Positions 6,761 to 16,400 of a stretch of 32,294 bases of DNA are shown piece after piece. A program made the position numbers and the translations under genes. Source of the stretch: M3007 sp964646615 (GTDB lineage: Bacteria > Bacteroidota > Bacteroidia > Chitinophagales > Saprospiraceae); assembly GCA_964646615.1 (NCBI GenBank), contig CAZYEV010000066.1, forward strand, positions 1 through 32,294, given 5' to 3'. Each line of letters opens with the position of its first letter. Positions within the stretch are counted from its first letter, which is position 1. The notes beneath the pieces are model-generated. The model had not been told where the DNA came from. It was given only the letters and a program-made list of their open reading frames with translations, and did no database searches.

Positions 6761-8890
6761 TTGAGCACGACACGCCCGACCGAACGCCCAACCGCTACTC
6801 GCCGCTCCAACGCGAAGCCTGACCGCCACCCTAACGTTCCTGCTGAGGTGCTGGAGCGAGCCTTCCGCCTGATGGCTACTGCCAAAGCCATGACGGATAT
6901 CTACGAGGCCAATTTCAAGTTCGTCTCCAAATACGTACATGCCACCTCGCGCGGCCACGAGGCTATCCAATTAGCCGTAGGCATGCAACTTTTGCCGCAG
7001 GATTACGTGTATCCGTATTATCGCGACGACAGCATCCTGCTCGGTATTGGTATAAGGCCCTACGATTGCATGCTCCAGCTCATGGCTAAGCGCGACGACC
7101 CTTTCTCCGGGGGGCGCTCGTACTACTGCCACCCCAGCCTGCGCGAGCCGGATAAGCCCAAAATTCCGCATCAGAGCAGCGCTACGGGCATGCAGGCCAT
7201 TCCGGCCACCGGCGCGGCCTTAGGCTTCTGGTATCGCGAGCAGATGCCCGAACTGGCACCGCCGGCTGATGCCGTCAAACCCGTCGTTGTCTGTTCGCTG
7301 GGCGATGCCTCCGTTACCGAAGGCGAGGTGAGCGAAGCCTTCCAAATGGCCGTGCTGAAAAAACTGCCCATCCTCTACCTGGTGCAGGATAACGGTTGGG
7401 ACATTTCGGCCAATGCGGCCGAAACCCGCGTAGCTACTGCGGCCGAATACGCTAAAGGCTTCCCAGGACTGGAGGCTGTCAGCATCGAAGGCAACGACTT
7501 CGTCCAGTGCTGGACTACCGTGCGCGACATCCTGCACAAAATCCGCACCGAACGCCGGCCTTTCCTCCTGCATGCGCGCGTGCCCTTGCTCAATCACCAC
7601 ACCTCCGGCGTGCGCAAAGAGTGGTATCGCGACGACCTGGAGGAGCATCAACAGCGCGACCCTTTTCCCTTGCTGCGCCGCACCTTGTTGGAGCATGGCT
7701 TCACCGAAGCGCAATTGGAACGCATCGAGCATGAGGCCATCCAAACCGTAGCCGAAGACTTCGAACGCAGCAAAAACGCCCCCGACCCGCGCCCCGAAGA
7801 CCTCTATACTCACGACTTTGCTCCAACGCCCATCACCGAAGAACGCGGCGTACGAGAGCCTGAGGGCCGCGAACCTAAAGTCATGGTGGACTGTGCCCTG
7901 TACGCCATCGAGGAGCTCATGCGCACCCACCCTGAATGCCTGCTCTACGGCCAGGATGTGGGTCGGCGTTTGGGCGGCGTTTTCCGCGAAGCCGCCACGC
8001 TGGCCGAAAAATTCGGCGACCACCGCGTGTTTAATACTCCCATTCAGGAAGCTTTCATCATCGGCAGCACGGCAGGTATGAGTGCCGTCGGCCTGCGCCC
8101 TATCGTGGAGGTGCAATTTGCCGACTACATCTGGCCGGGGCTGAACCAGTTGTTTACCGAAGTGAGCCGCTCGTGTTACCTGAGCAACGGCAAATGGCCG
8201 GTCAGCTGCATCATTCGCGTGCCCATCGGCGCCTACGGCAGTGGCGGTCCCTACCACAGCAGCAGCGTCGAGAGTGTCGTAGTCAACATTCGCGGCGTCA
8301 AGGTGGCTTACCCCAGCACCGGCGCCGATCTCAAAGGCCTGCTCAAAGCCGCATATTACGACCCCAACCCGGTGGTCATCTTCGAGCACAAAGGCCTGTA
8401 CTGGAGCAAAGTGCGCGGTACCGAAGCCGCCCGCACCGTAGAACCCGACGAAAATTACATCGTGCCCTTTGGCAAAGCGCGCATTGCGCTGGAGGCCGAC
8501 CCCGAAGCCATACAGCGCGGCGATACGCTGGGCGTCGTTTGTTACGGCATGGGCGTCCATTGGGCGCTAAATGCGGCGCGTCAGTATCCGGGCCGCGTGG
8601 AGGTACTCGATTTGCGCACGCTCTTCCCCCTGGACGAAGAGGCCATGTACCACCTGGCACGCCGCCACGGCAAAATTTTAGTGCTGACGGAAGAACCCGT
8701 AAACAATACTTTTGCACAAAGTCTGGCTGCGCGCATTGCCGAAAATTGCTTTGAGCATCTGGACGCTCCTGTGCGCACACTCGGCGCGGCAAACGTGCCC
8801 GCCGTTCCGCTCAACGAGACGCTGGAGCGCGAGATGATTCCATCCATCGAAAAAGTCGCCGAAGCTATAGGGCGTTTGCTTGCCTACTAA
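6761..8890 (+). CDS. Fused E1 alpha-beta 2-oxoacid dehydrogenase (branched-chain or pyruvate type)
   Basis: A 709-residue thiamine-diphosphate enzyme joining both E1 subunits. Residues about 30-340 are the alpha part: YYRDDSILLGIGI, then the cofactor motif from GDASVTEG (181-188) to VQDN (208-211), and the active-site loop LNHHTSGVRKEWYR around 277-290. Residues about 373-709 are the beta part, with LYGQDVGRRLGGVF, NTPIQEAFIIG and the C-terminal transketolase-like domain (VLTEEPVNN). E1 decarboxylates a 2-oxoacid and passes the acyl group to lipoyl-E2. No E2 or E3 gene is nearby, so the substrate cannot be fixed; branched-chain 2-oxoacids are likeliest for this fused Bacteroidota type. The TTG start at 6761 is uncertain: no in-frame ATG lies immediately upstream, and the first 28 residues are a low-complexity basic leader. 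Confidence 0.88.
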   Translation: MSTTRPTERPTATRRSNAKPDRHPNVPAEVLERAFRLMATAKAMTDIYEANFKFVSKYVHATSRGHEAIQLAVGMQLLPQDYVYPYYRDDSILLGIGIRPYDCMLQLMAKRDDPFSGGRSYYCHPSLREPDKPKIPHQSSATGMQAIPATGAALGFWYREQMPELAPPADAVKPVVVCSLGDASVTEGEVSEAFQMAVLKKLPILYLVQDNGWDISANAAETRVATAAEYAKGFPGLEAVSIEGNDFVQCWTTVRDILHKIRTERRPFLLHARVPLLNHHTSGVRKEWYRDDLEEHQQRDPFPLLRRTLLEHGFTEAQLERIEHEAIQTVAEDFERSKNAPDPRPEDLYTHDFAPTPITEERGVREPEGREPKVMVDCALYAIEELMRTHPECLLYGQDVGRRLGGVFREAATLAEKFGDHRVFNTPIQEAFIIGSTAGMSAVGLRPIVEVQFADYIWPGLNQLFTEVSRSCYLSNGKWPVSCIIRVPIGAYGSGGPYHSSSVESVVVNIRGVKVAYPSTGADLKGLLKAAYYDPNPVVIFEHKGLYWSKVRGTEAARTVEPDENYIVPFGKARIALEADPEAIQRGDTLGVVCYGMGVHWALNAARQYPGRVEVLDLRTLFPLDEEAMYHLARRHGKILVLTEEPVNNTFAQSLAARIAENCFEHLDAPVRTLGAANVPAVPLNETLEREMIPSIEKVAEAIGRLLAY

Positions 8891-8932
8891 CCCTTTGACG
8901 ACTCCAAAGAGTAACTTGCCTTATGAAGCACC

Positions 8933-10024
8933 ATGTTTACCCGGTTTTACTTCTCTGCTTTTGCGCTGCTCGCGCTCGCCTTCGGCTGGAGCGCTTGCGG
9001 CGAGTCTCTGCCCAAAGAAGAGACGCTTTACCTGTTCAAGTTCAAAACCCGCGTAGATGCCCGCAACCTGCCTTGCGGCTATCATGAGCAGGAAAAGTGC
9101 AGCGACGAGCTGAAGCGCGATATCCGTCGGCGCGTCGGTTCGGTCAAACTCGCAGACCAAAAGCGCATGGGCGAACGCATGCACCAGGAACTGGTGCACA
9201 TGATCTTGGACGATGTGGAATATAATGCTCGTGTAGAGGCAATTGTGGAGCGAATGAAACCGCATCTGTTCCACAAGGACTTCGACCACAACGTGTATGT
9301 GCTGGAAGATGAGGAGTTTATGGCTTTCACCATGCCCGGTGGCAACATTTACGTCAGCACCGGCTTGCTCAACATCCTGCAAACCGACGATGAGCTGGCG
9401 TTCGTTATTGGCCACGAACTGGGCCACAGCGAAAACGACCACACCCACGAGCTGGCCCAATTGATAAGATATGTGGAGAAAATGGAAAGAGAGGGCGGAT
9501 TTTTAAACACTCTGGATATCTTTCTAAAGCAAATGACTGCATCTGCCTGCAACCAGGCCGACGAGCTGGAATGCGACGTCGCCGCCGTCTATCTCCTGCA
9601 TGCTGCCGGCTACGACCCTGAACGCGCCTTCGACGTTACGCGCATCTTGCGCGAAATGGATGACGAGAAGCCCGCTCATGATGTAGAGCGCTGGATCATG
9701 AGCCTCATGCGCACCCACCCGTGGTCGGAAGACCGCGACCGCTGTGTACGCGACTATGTGAAAAACGCCAAAACGGTGGTCAAATGCCGGGAGAAATATA
9801 AAAAAGGGCGAGGCAAAGTGCAGACAAGGCGCTCGCCCCTCAATGTCCGCAAATACCCCAACGCCGAAAGCGAGGTATTGGGCCAATTCCAACGCGACGA
9901 AGAGATTGTGCTCATTTGCGACTGCGTCAAGCAGCAAAACGGCATGCAGTTCGTCTATGCCCGCAACCAGGAGGGCCTCAAGGGCTGGGTGGATAAAAAG
10001 TACGTGCAGGTGCTCGGGAAGTGA
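8933..10024 (+). CDS. M48-family metallopeptidase lipoprotein with SH3-like domain
   Basis: A 363-residue protein. The N-terminus is a lipoprotein signal ending at Cys22 (GWSAC), so it is probably anchored to a membrane. The zinc peptidase core has HELGH at 161-165. The third ligand is probably Glu211 in ADELECD, matching the E-F-E-A-D element of M48 enzymes, so the active site appears complete. MPGGNIYVSTGLL just before it is also typical of M48. Residues about 298-363 form a bacterial SH3-like domain (LNVRKYPNAESEVLG ... GWVDKKYVQVL), often a peptidoglycan- or protein-binding module. M48 lipoproteins such as BepA act in envelope protein quality control; a similar role is inferred. The gene starts 42 bases after the E1 gene and may share its transcript. 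Confidence 0.88.
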   Translation: MFTRFYFSAFALLALAFGWSACGESLPKEETLYLFKFKTRVDARNLPCGYHEQEKCSDELKRDIRRRVGSVKLADQKRMGERMHQELVHMILDDVEYNARVEAIVERMKPHLFHKDFDHNVYVLEDEEFMAFTMPGGNIYVSTGLLNILQTDDELAFVIGHELGHSENDHTHELAQLIRYVEKMEREGGFLNTLDIFLKQMTASACNQADELECDVAAVYLLHAAGYDPERAFDVTRILREMDDEKPAHDVERWIMSLMRTHPWSEDRDRCVRDYVKNAKTVVKCREKYKKGRGKVQTRRSPLNVRKYPNAESEVLGQFQRDEEIVLICDCVKQQNGMQFVYARNQEGLKGWVDKKYVQVLGK

Positions 10025-10134
10025 TACTTGCTGGCTGCTTTAAGCTTACCTTAGCACAACGCATCTCGGCGCACGAAAGCGCACATGCCTTACATAGCCC
10101 TCCTTCCTGCTTACCCGATCCCCATCCGGTTGCT

Positions 10135-11133
10135 ATGAAAAAGAAACGCTCACCGCGACCAGACTCGCTCGCGGCTCCCAACCACAACGAATTCTTCAGC
10201 GGCGTTTACGCCCTCGAAGAGGTCGCCATGGCGCACGTCGCCATGGTACTTTCGCCAGAGGAGCTGGCCGAACTCGATTTGAAAAAAGCCACCCTGATGG
10301 CGGACTCTTACGTGGAGGAGGAACTGAAGCCCTCCTTTTCTGACGTCGTATGGCAGTGCCCGCTCAAAAACGGCGGTAACCCGGTCAAGGTCGCATTCCT
10401 TTTTGAGCACAAGAGTAGCCCTCCTTCATATCCCATCGAAATCCAGTTGTTGCAGTACTTTCTTGGCATCTGGAGGCGCGAGGTGGCTAACGGACAGCCT
10501 CCCAGCCTCATCGTGGCCATAGTCGTCTATCACGGCGCCCGACGCTGGACCACACCCTCTATGGAAGAGGTACTCAAAGGTGTGCCTCTCCTTTTTCAGA
10601 AGTATGTGCTCCGCGTCCATTACATCTTCACCGATGTCAGTCGTATGCCCGATAGCCTCATCAAAACAAACGAGGCCCTCGGCATCCTGCGCAGTGTATT
10701 GCTGGCGCTCAAGTTTGCTTTTGATGCCCGGCAGCTGAAGCAAAACTTCACGGATATTGCTATCTTTGCCGTCAGCAAACGCGAAGGACCACCCAATGAG
10801 ATCTTCTTAGAAATGCTCTTCACCTATGTTCAAAACCGCTTAGATATGGAAGTAAGAGAAATGGAAAACCTCATCGAGACGCTTCCAGAGGAGCCTCGCG
10901 CTGTTGCGCTTTCCACGTATGAGAAGATCATAGAGAAAGGGCGCCAAGAGGGTATTCGGCAAGGTATCCAGCAGGGTATTGAACAGGGCATCCAACGGGA
11001 GCGAGAGGAGAGTACGAGACGCTTTGTGCTTAATCTGATACGCGAGACTGACCTGAGCGATGAGCGAATTGCTCAACTCACTGGTGTAGAGGTTGCCTAT
11101 GTGGCTGAATTGCGCAGAAAAACGACCGGGTAA
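10135..11133 (+). CDS. Rpn-family PD-(D/E)XK nuclease, full length
   Basis: A 332-residue protein. I choose the ATG at 10135 because homology to the paralogue at 30911 begins there; an upstream GTG at 10021 would add 38 unconvincing residues. Residues about 15-235 are the Rpn/PF04754 nuclease domain with likely catalytic residues Asp70 (SFSDVVWQC), Glu91 and Lys93 (FLFEHKSS), followed by IEIQLLQY. A charged helix at about 268-288 carries five G-x-x-x units (GRQE, GIRQ, GIQQ, GIEQ, GIQR). The tail (LSDERIAQLTGVEVAYVAEL) resembles a helix-turn-helix. Met238 (10846) and Met243 (10861) are internal candidates for a separately translated RpnS-type product, without a strong ribosome site. Rpn proteins are DNA endonucleases linked to recombination and, in E. 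coli, to toxin-antitoxin phage defence. The next gene begins on the base after the stop. Confidence 0.88.
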   Translation: MKKKRSPRPDSLAAPNHNEFFSGVYALEEVAMAHVAMVLSPEELAELDLKKATLMADSYVEEELKPSFSDVVWQCPLKNGGNPVKVAFLFEHKSSPPSYPIEIQLLQYFLGIWRREVANGQPPSLIVAIVVYHGARRWTTPSMEEVLKGVPLLFQKYVLRVHYIFTDVSRMPDSLIKTNEALGILRSVLLALKFAFDARQLKQNFTDIAIFAVSKREGPPNEIFLEMLFTYVQNRLDMEVREMENLIETLPEEPRAVALSTYEKIIEKGRQEGIRQGIQQGIEQGIQREREESTRRFVLNLIRETDLSDERIAQLTGVEVAYVAELRRKTTG

Positions 11134-11379
11134 ATGAAAAAGCGTACCGAGCTTACGGCGGAGAAGCCACGCACCATAGCACTTTCCACATACGAAAAGA
11201 TCATACAGGAAGGTCGTCAGCAAGGCATCCAGCAGGAGTGCGAAGCGAGCACAAAGAGATTCGTGCTTAGCCTGATACGTGAGACTGACCTGAGCGATGA
11301 GCGAATTGCTGAGCTAATGGGTGTAAACGTTACTTATGTAACCGAGCTGCGGCAGGCAGCCGGCGAGACGATATCATGA
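11134..11379 (+). CDS. Stand-alone copy of the Rpn C-terminal domain (candidate antitoxin)
   Basis: An intact 81-residue gene whose ATG follows the stop of the full-length Rpn gene directly (TAAATG), a layout expected to couple their translation. From about residue 6 it is homologous to residues 248-330 of the upstream protein: KPRTIALSTYEKII matches EPRAVALSTYEKII, and the tail SDERIAELMGVNVTYVTEL matches SDERIAQLTGVEVAYVAEL. It has no nuclease domain and only about two G-x-x-x units against five in the parent. In E. coli the equivalent fragment, RpnS, is made by internal initiation and inhibits the nuclease; here it is a separate gene. The antitoxin role is inference. The TGA overlaps the ATG of the following gene (ATGA), so all three are probably one transcript. 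Confidence 0.75.
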   Translation: MKKRTELTAEKPRTIALSTYEKIIQEGRQQGIQQECEASTKRFVLSLIRETDLSDERIAELMGVNVTYVTELRQAAGETIS

Positions 11380-12284
11380 AAAGTGGTCTTTTTTCAGGCT
11401 TTTTGTGTGTAATAATGATGCTCCTGGTCTCTAAAGCCGAGGCTCAGGTTACGCATCCTTTGCTTATTGCGGCCTTAGACAGCGCCGAGCGCGTGCCGTA
11501 CGGATCTTATCGCATTCGGGCGTACGAAAAGTACGGTTTCAGCAAGGACACCACGTTCTATCGCGGTCAAGTGGCATTTACACGCTTTGAGCACTTCGAC
11601 GGGCGTCCGGGCCTGCGCTATGAGGCGGATTTGGAAACGCAGTATCCTTCCGGCCAGCAAACCCTGCGCGTGGTGTTTGACGGGCGCTACAAGTATGTGC
11701 TCTACGGCGACAGTCTGGCCCAGCGCTACGACCTTCAGCGTTTAGACTCCGACCAGCACCAGTTCTCGATCGGCTACGTGTTCTTCTTCGTGCCGATTTT
11801 ACTGCACGAGCCGACGATACGAAAGTACTACGGGATGCGGCAGGATTTCGGCGTTCCCCCCTACCGAACGCTGGGCGATACGCTTATCCAAAAGGCGCCA
11901 TGTACGTTGGTGGGTGCTCAGTGGGCGAAGACGGATACCACGAACGTAACGACTCACTACAAGGTGCTCTTTGGCCTTGAAAAGCGAACAGGGCTGCCCA
12001 TCTATTTCCGTTATCGGACGTGGGAAGTGCGTAAAAGAGAGCCGTACGAGCAGCAGATTGCGGCGGAAGAGACCCCGTCGGGTACTACGCATAGGTTTGG
12101 CGATAACGACGACGCGCTGCGCGGCTACGTGCTCGAAATTTTGGTGGACAGCTATACCCCTGCGCTGCCGAGAAACAGTTTTTACATGGATTGGCAGGGG
12201 CTGCCTAAAAGTTATGAGGTGCGCGAGTTTTTTGACTGCTATAACCGCGAGGTCATCCGCCCGCGCCTGTTCGAAGGGTTGTGA
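11376..12284 (+). CDS. Exported protein of unknown function
   Basis: A 302-residue protein with a clear signal peptide (residues 1-23, core LCVIMMLLVS, ending AEAQ) and no lipobox. The body is rich in beta-strand-like segments (GLRYEADLETQ, LRVVFDGRYKYVLY, THYKVLFGLEKRTGLPIYFRYRTW), which is reminiscent of the LolA-like outer-membrane-lipoprotein-sorting fold seen in many Bacteroidota exported proteins. I do not recognise a specific family and see no catalytic motif. Its ATG overlaps the stop of the candidate antitoxin by ATGA, which suggests cotranscription but not necessarily shared function. Confidence 0.75.
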   Translation: MKSGLFSGFLCVIMMLLVSKAEAQVTHPLLIAALDSAERVPYGSYRIRAYEKYGFSKDTTFYRGQVAFTRFEHFDGRPGLRYEADLETQYPSGQQTLRVVFDGRYKYVLYGDSLAQRYDLQRLDSDQHQFSIGYVFFFVPILLHEPTIRKYYGMRQDFGVPPYRTLGDTLIQKAPCTLVGAQWAKTDTTNVTTHYKVLFGLEKRTGLPIYFRYRTWEVRKREPYEQQIAAEETPSGTTHRFGDNDDALRGYVLEILVDSYTPALPRNSFYMDWQGLPKSYEVREFFDCYNREVIRPRLFEGL

Positions 12285-12304
12285 GGGGGAAACGCGATAG
12301 CGCT

Positions 12305-12355
12305 CCTGTGGGCTGCTACCCAGCCCCCCGACCGCCTGGAATTTGCGCCCACAGG
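12305..12355. promoter_or_regulatory. Two mutually exclusive stem-loops in an intergenic region
   Basis: CCTGTGGGC (12305-12313) pairs perfectly with GCCCACAGG (12347-12355). A shorter hairpin, GGGCTG (12310-12315) with CAGCCC (12321-12326), uses four of the same bases, so both cannot form at once. The element lies just after the exported protein gene and before the cohesin genes. No T-run follows either stem. It may be a transcription-end structure or an attenuator. Confidence 0.35.
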
Positions 12356-12433
12356 CGACACTTTGGCCCTTTTCAAAGCCTGATTTGGGCGGATGGGCCT
12401 TTTTTCGGAACTTTGGCCCGCTTTTTGGAAGGG

Positions 12434-12445
12434 CGGACATGTCCG
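12434..12445. promoter_or_regulatory. Perfect 12-bp palindrome upstream of cohesin genes
   Basis: CGGACATGTCCG is a perfect palindrome about 110 bases before the start of the small cohesin gene, compatible with a dimeric regulator site. A single short palindrome in GC-rich DNA can also arise by chance. Confidence 0.25.
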
Positions 12446-12554
12446 TTCGTTTTCCCGTGAGCGGTTGTGTTTTCCTTTTTAATCCGTGAAGCCAGGGGCG
12501 TTGCTGCGACTCGAGCTTTTTTCAAAAACAAATCCACACCAGTTGTTTCTTTCC

Positions 12555-13367
12555 ATGTCTTTGAGCTCCCGCTGGGTTTGGGCTGTCGTTTTCGTGCTGG
12601 GTTTCCCGACACTTTATGCGCAGAAAAAGGTAACGTTTATTCTGCCCGTAGTGAATAACGTGAGTCCTGGCGCCGTGATCAATATGCCGGTGCAGGTCGT
12701 CAACTTCGACAGCATTGCAGGAGTGCAATTCGTACTCCAATGGGACCCCGAGGTGATCAATTATCTGTCGGTATTGAATTTTAATTTGCCTGGCTTAACG
12801 AGCAATAATTTTAATACCCAAGAAACCAACCAGGGCATTTTGCGCTTTTCCTGGAGCACGTCGAATGTGCGCACGGGCGTGTCCTTGTCCGATAGTTCTG
12901 CGATTTTTCTGGTAAAATTTAGTGCCAGGGGGCAGAGCGGTCAGGGGACGCCGGTGATTTTTACCGAAATTCCGCCTACGGCTTTTGAAGTAACGAAAGC
13001 CGGTGACCCCGTTACGCCGCCGCCACTTCGGATGGAGGACTGCGTGCTTCATCACGGCTATGTAGCCATTGGTTTTTCGGTGAATACCGAAGATTTGCCC
13101 ATAGGCATTTCGGAAATTCCAGTGCAAATAAGCCCGAACCCGTTCGCCGAACGGGCGGTGGTAGCGTTTGATCTGAGCAGCGCCGAAGAGGTGCAGATGG
13201 TCTTAACGGACGCTGCCGGACGGATGGTTAAGACGCAGCATTATGCGCTTACGGCGGGGCGGCATGGCATAGAAATTGCCGCTTCCCAGCTGCCGCAGCG
13301 CGGTTTTTACTTTCTACTCCTTCGTACGAAAACCCAAGTGAGTATTCAGCCTTTGGTTCGACTATGA
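12555..13367 (+). CDS. Small cohesin-domain protein with T9SS type A tail
   Basis: A 270-residue secreted protein. The ATG at 12555 is chosen because it places a signal peptide at residues 1-23 (VWAVVFVLGFPTLYAQ); the frame extends upstream to a GTG at 12486 without useful content. Residues about 24-172 are a cohesin-like domain: INMPVQVVNFDSIAGVQFVLQWDP at its start, then NLPGLTSNNF and ILRFSWS. Residues about 186-270 are a T9SS type A sorting domain (VQISPNPFAERAVVAF). Cohesins bind dockerins in cellulosomes, but cohesin-like domains also occur in non-cellulosomal bacteria with unknown ligands. No dockerin is encoded in this window. The domain is closely related to the three cohesin domains of the next gene, so the pair probably arose by module duplication. 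Confidence 0.85.
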   Translation: MSLSSRWVWAVVFVLGFPTLYAQKKVTFILPVVNNVSPGAVINMPVQVVNFDSIAGVQFVLQWDPEVINYLSVLNFNLPGLTSNNFNTQETNQGILRFSWSTSNVRTGVSLSDSSAIFLVKFSARGQSGQGTPVIFTEIPPTAFEVTKAGDPVTPPPLRMEDCVLHHGYVAIGFSVNTEDLPIGISEIPVQISPNPFAERAVVAFDLSSAEEVQMVLTDAAGRMVKTQHYALTAGRHGIEIAASQLPQRGFYFLLLRTKTQVSIQPLVRL

Positions 13368-13408
13368 CGAATGCTACATTTTTTCATCATCCCTATTCCT
13401 TCTTAAAG

Positions 13409-16400
13409 ATGAGACCGATTTTCCCTACACTTCTCGCGGCAAGTCTGTTGGTCAGTTGCCTGACGGCGTCGGGTCAAAACCTGATTACCACCTTTGCGCC
13501 CGCTTCCGTAACCGCCAACTTCGGCGACACCATTACGCTGCAGATAAGGGTGCAAAATTTCACCAACATCACCTCCCTGCAATTTCCGATTACCTTTAAT
13601 AATACGGTGTTGGAATTTATCAACATGACCACGACCGTACTGCAGGATTTTACTCCGGCGAACTACAATGCTCTGCCGGGCAAGGTTACGGTGTCGTGGT
13701 TCCCCAACCTCTTCCAGTTTCCGACGGGTGTAACACTGGCGAACAACACGACCATCCTGTCGCTGCGCTTCCGCGTGCGGCAGGCGGGCTCGTCGCCGGT
13801 GAATCTGGCCAACGTACCGCCGGGGATTGAGGTTACACGCAACGGCCAGAACATTCAGGTTACCTTCAGCAACGGCGGCTCAACCGTTACGGGCACGGGA
13901 GGACCTCCGGCCAATTTCCAGATCCGCGCCAACAAGCTGTTCATCGAAAAAGGGAAAGTCGGCTGTATGCCGGTAACTGTCAAAGGCTTTACCGATATCG
14001 TATCGCTTTCCTACGTGATGCACTGGGATACGACAGTCTTGCGGTATCAGAACACTACGGGGTACAACCTGCCCGACCTGAATGCCGGATCTTTCAGCGT
14101 TTTCCCGGCCAATTCGAATAACCTGATATTGAGCTGGTTCGAGCAAGCGCTGCAGGGCGTTACCCGGCCAGATGGTGCTAAAATTTACGAGGTGTGCTTC
14201 CGCGCCGATGGCCCTGTGGGTAGTTTCTCCGTTATCACAATGGATGCTGTTGGCTTCCCGCCCGGCGGCGGAACGGAGGAAGAAGCCATCACCAAAAACA
14301 GCCAGAACATCTGGGAAGTTGGTACGGCGGTTCGCGACACCATTTTCGTGGTGGCGCCTCAGGCCGATCCCAATGCCGTGCATTTTATGGCAGATAAGGA
14401 TACGGTCGTCAAGAATGGGACGGTCTGCGTGGATATTCGAGTGCGCAATTTTAAAGACATTACTTCGGTACAGTTAGGTATCTCGTATGACCCTTCGCTG
14501 TTGCAGCTCAATACGCCGATACAATTTGGTGCCAACCCGCTGGGGTTGAATGCGGCCAGTTTTAATACTAACCCTCCGGGCCAGATACGCTTCACCTGGT
14601 TCGACCCACAGGCTTTGGGCCGGACGCTACCGGATAGCACTGTTATTTTTTCGCTGTGCTTTACGGCTGTCGGGGATACGGGCAAAACCTCACCCATCAC
14701 ATTCACCGGTTATCCGGGCTTCCCCATCGAGGTAACACAGGATAAGAAAGGGGAAGTAACGCCGGGCCTGGTTAATGGCAGTGTGTACATTACATCGCTG
14801 ATACCGCCGGTGCTCCAATTGAACCCCTCTAATGCGGCTTGCAACGGCTCTGCTACGGGCTCTATATCGGCACAGCTCATTCAGGGCGGGCCGGCGATGA
14901 ACTTCAGCTGGGCTGGGCCAGGGGGCAATGGCACTACTACAGACACGCTGATTAAGAACCTTCCTGCCGGCACCTACACCATCACTGTAACCGTAGCCAG
15001 TGGCCTGACGGCCACGGGAACGGCCACGGTGGGCCAGCCGCAGGCCATCTCTACCAATGCCTCTGTGAATAATGTAACCTGTCCGAACGGGCAGGATGGC
15101 TCCATTACCCTGACCACATCGGGGGGCACGCCGGGCTACACCTACAACTGGGTCGGGCCGCCGCCATTCACTACCCAAACGACGACGCCCAGCATTACCG
15201 GACTGGCTGCCGGTACTTACAGCGTTACCATTACGGATAGCCGAGGTTGTACGCATGTTCCTTCGGCTGTACAGGTTAACGCCCCAGCAGCCATTCAAAT
15301 CGCTCAGTCTTTGGTAGTCATTAACCCGGTGGCGTGCCATGGCGGCAACAACGGCTCCATCGCTCTGCCCAACCCCACGGGCGGCACGGGCGCTCACACC
15401 TTCTCTTGGAGCGGGCCAAATGGGTTTTCTGCCACGACGAAAAATATCTCTGGCCTCGTGGCGGGCACTTACACGCTGACCGTACGCGACGCCAATCAGT
15501 GCTCGCGCAACTTTGAGTACACCGTAACGCAGCCGCAATCGCCCTTAGATATTGCAGCCTCCGGAACGCCGACGGCGGCCACCTGCTTCGGCTCAAACAA
15601 CGGCTCGGCGGCGGTAACCGTTACGGGCGGCACGTCGCCCTACACGGTGCAGTGGCGTTTAGGCACGCAAAACGTGGCTACTGGCCTAAATCCGAACAAC
15701 TTAGCGCCAGGTTCCTATACCGTCATTGCCACCGATGCCCGAAACTGCTCGGTTACCATTAGCAGCCCCATCGTGGTGGGTGGGCCAACGACAGCCATTG
15801 CGGCCAATCCGTCGGTACAGCATGTGAAATGCCCAGGGGGCAACGATGGCTCTATCACGCTGGCTCCCAGCGGTGGTAACGGCGCTCCCTTTACGGTGCA
15901 ATGGCCCGGCAACCAGAGCGGGTTAACGCTGAATAATCTCAGTGGTGGCTCTTATGTACCCACCATCACCGACAGCAAGGGCTGCACCCTGCAAGCGCCG
16001 GCGATTACCGTCAATGTGCCGCAACCTATTTCGGTGGGTAGTTCCAACATCACGCCGCAGGACGGCCTCACGCCAGGCTCCATTACGCTGAACAACGTCA
16101 GCGGCGGCACGGCTCCGCTTTCCTTTAGCTGGAGCGGCCCGAACAACTTTACTTCTAATCAGCAAAACCTCACTGGCCTGGCTTTTGGCACCTATACGCT
16201 GACGATTACGGATGCTAATCAGTGCTCGGCGACCTTTACGTACAACGTACCGACGACCAATATCCTCATAGCCGCCACGGTCAGCCCTCTTACGCCTTCC
16301 TGCAACAACGACGGTTGCATGACGGTAAACATACCGCCGGGTGCTGTCGCACCGGTATCTATTACGCTGACCAAGCTGCCACCGAATGGCTTCAATCAGA

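Noticed and set aside
7220..8560. 446-codon open frame on the minus strand inside the E1 dehydrogenase gene
   Set aside because: It lies antisense to a confidently identified enzyme, has no recognisable domain, and is expected from the GC-rich codon use.
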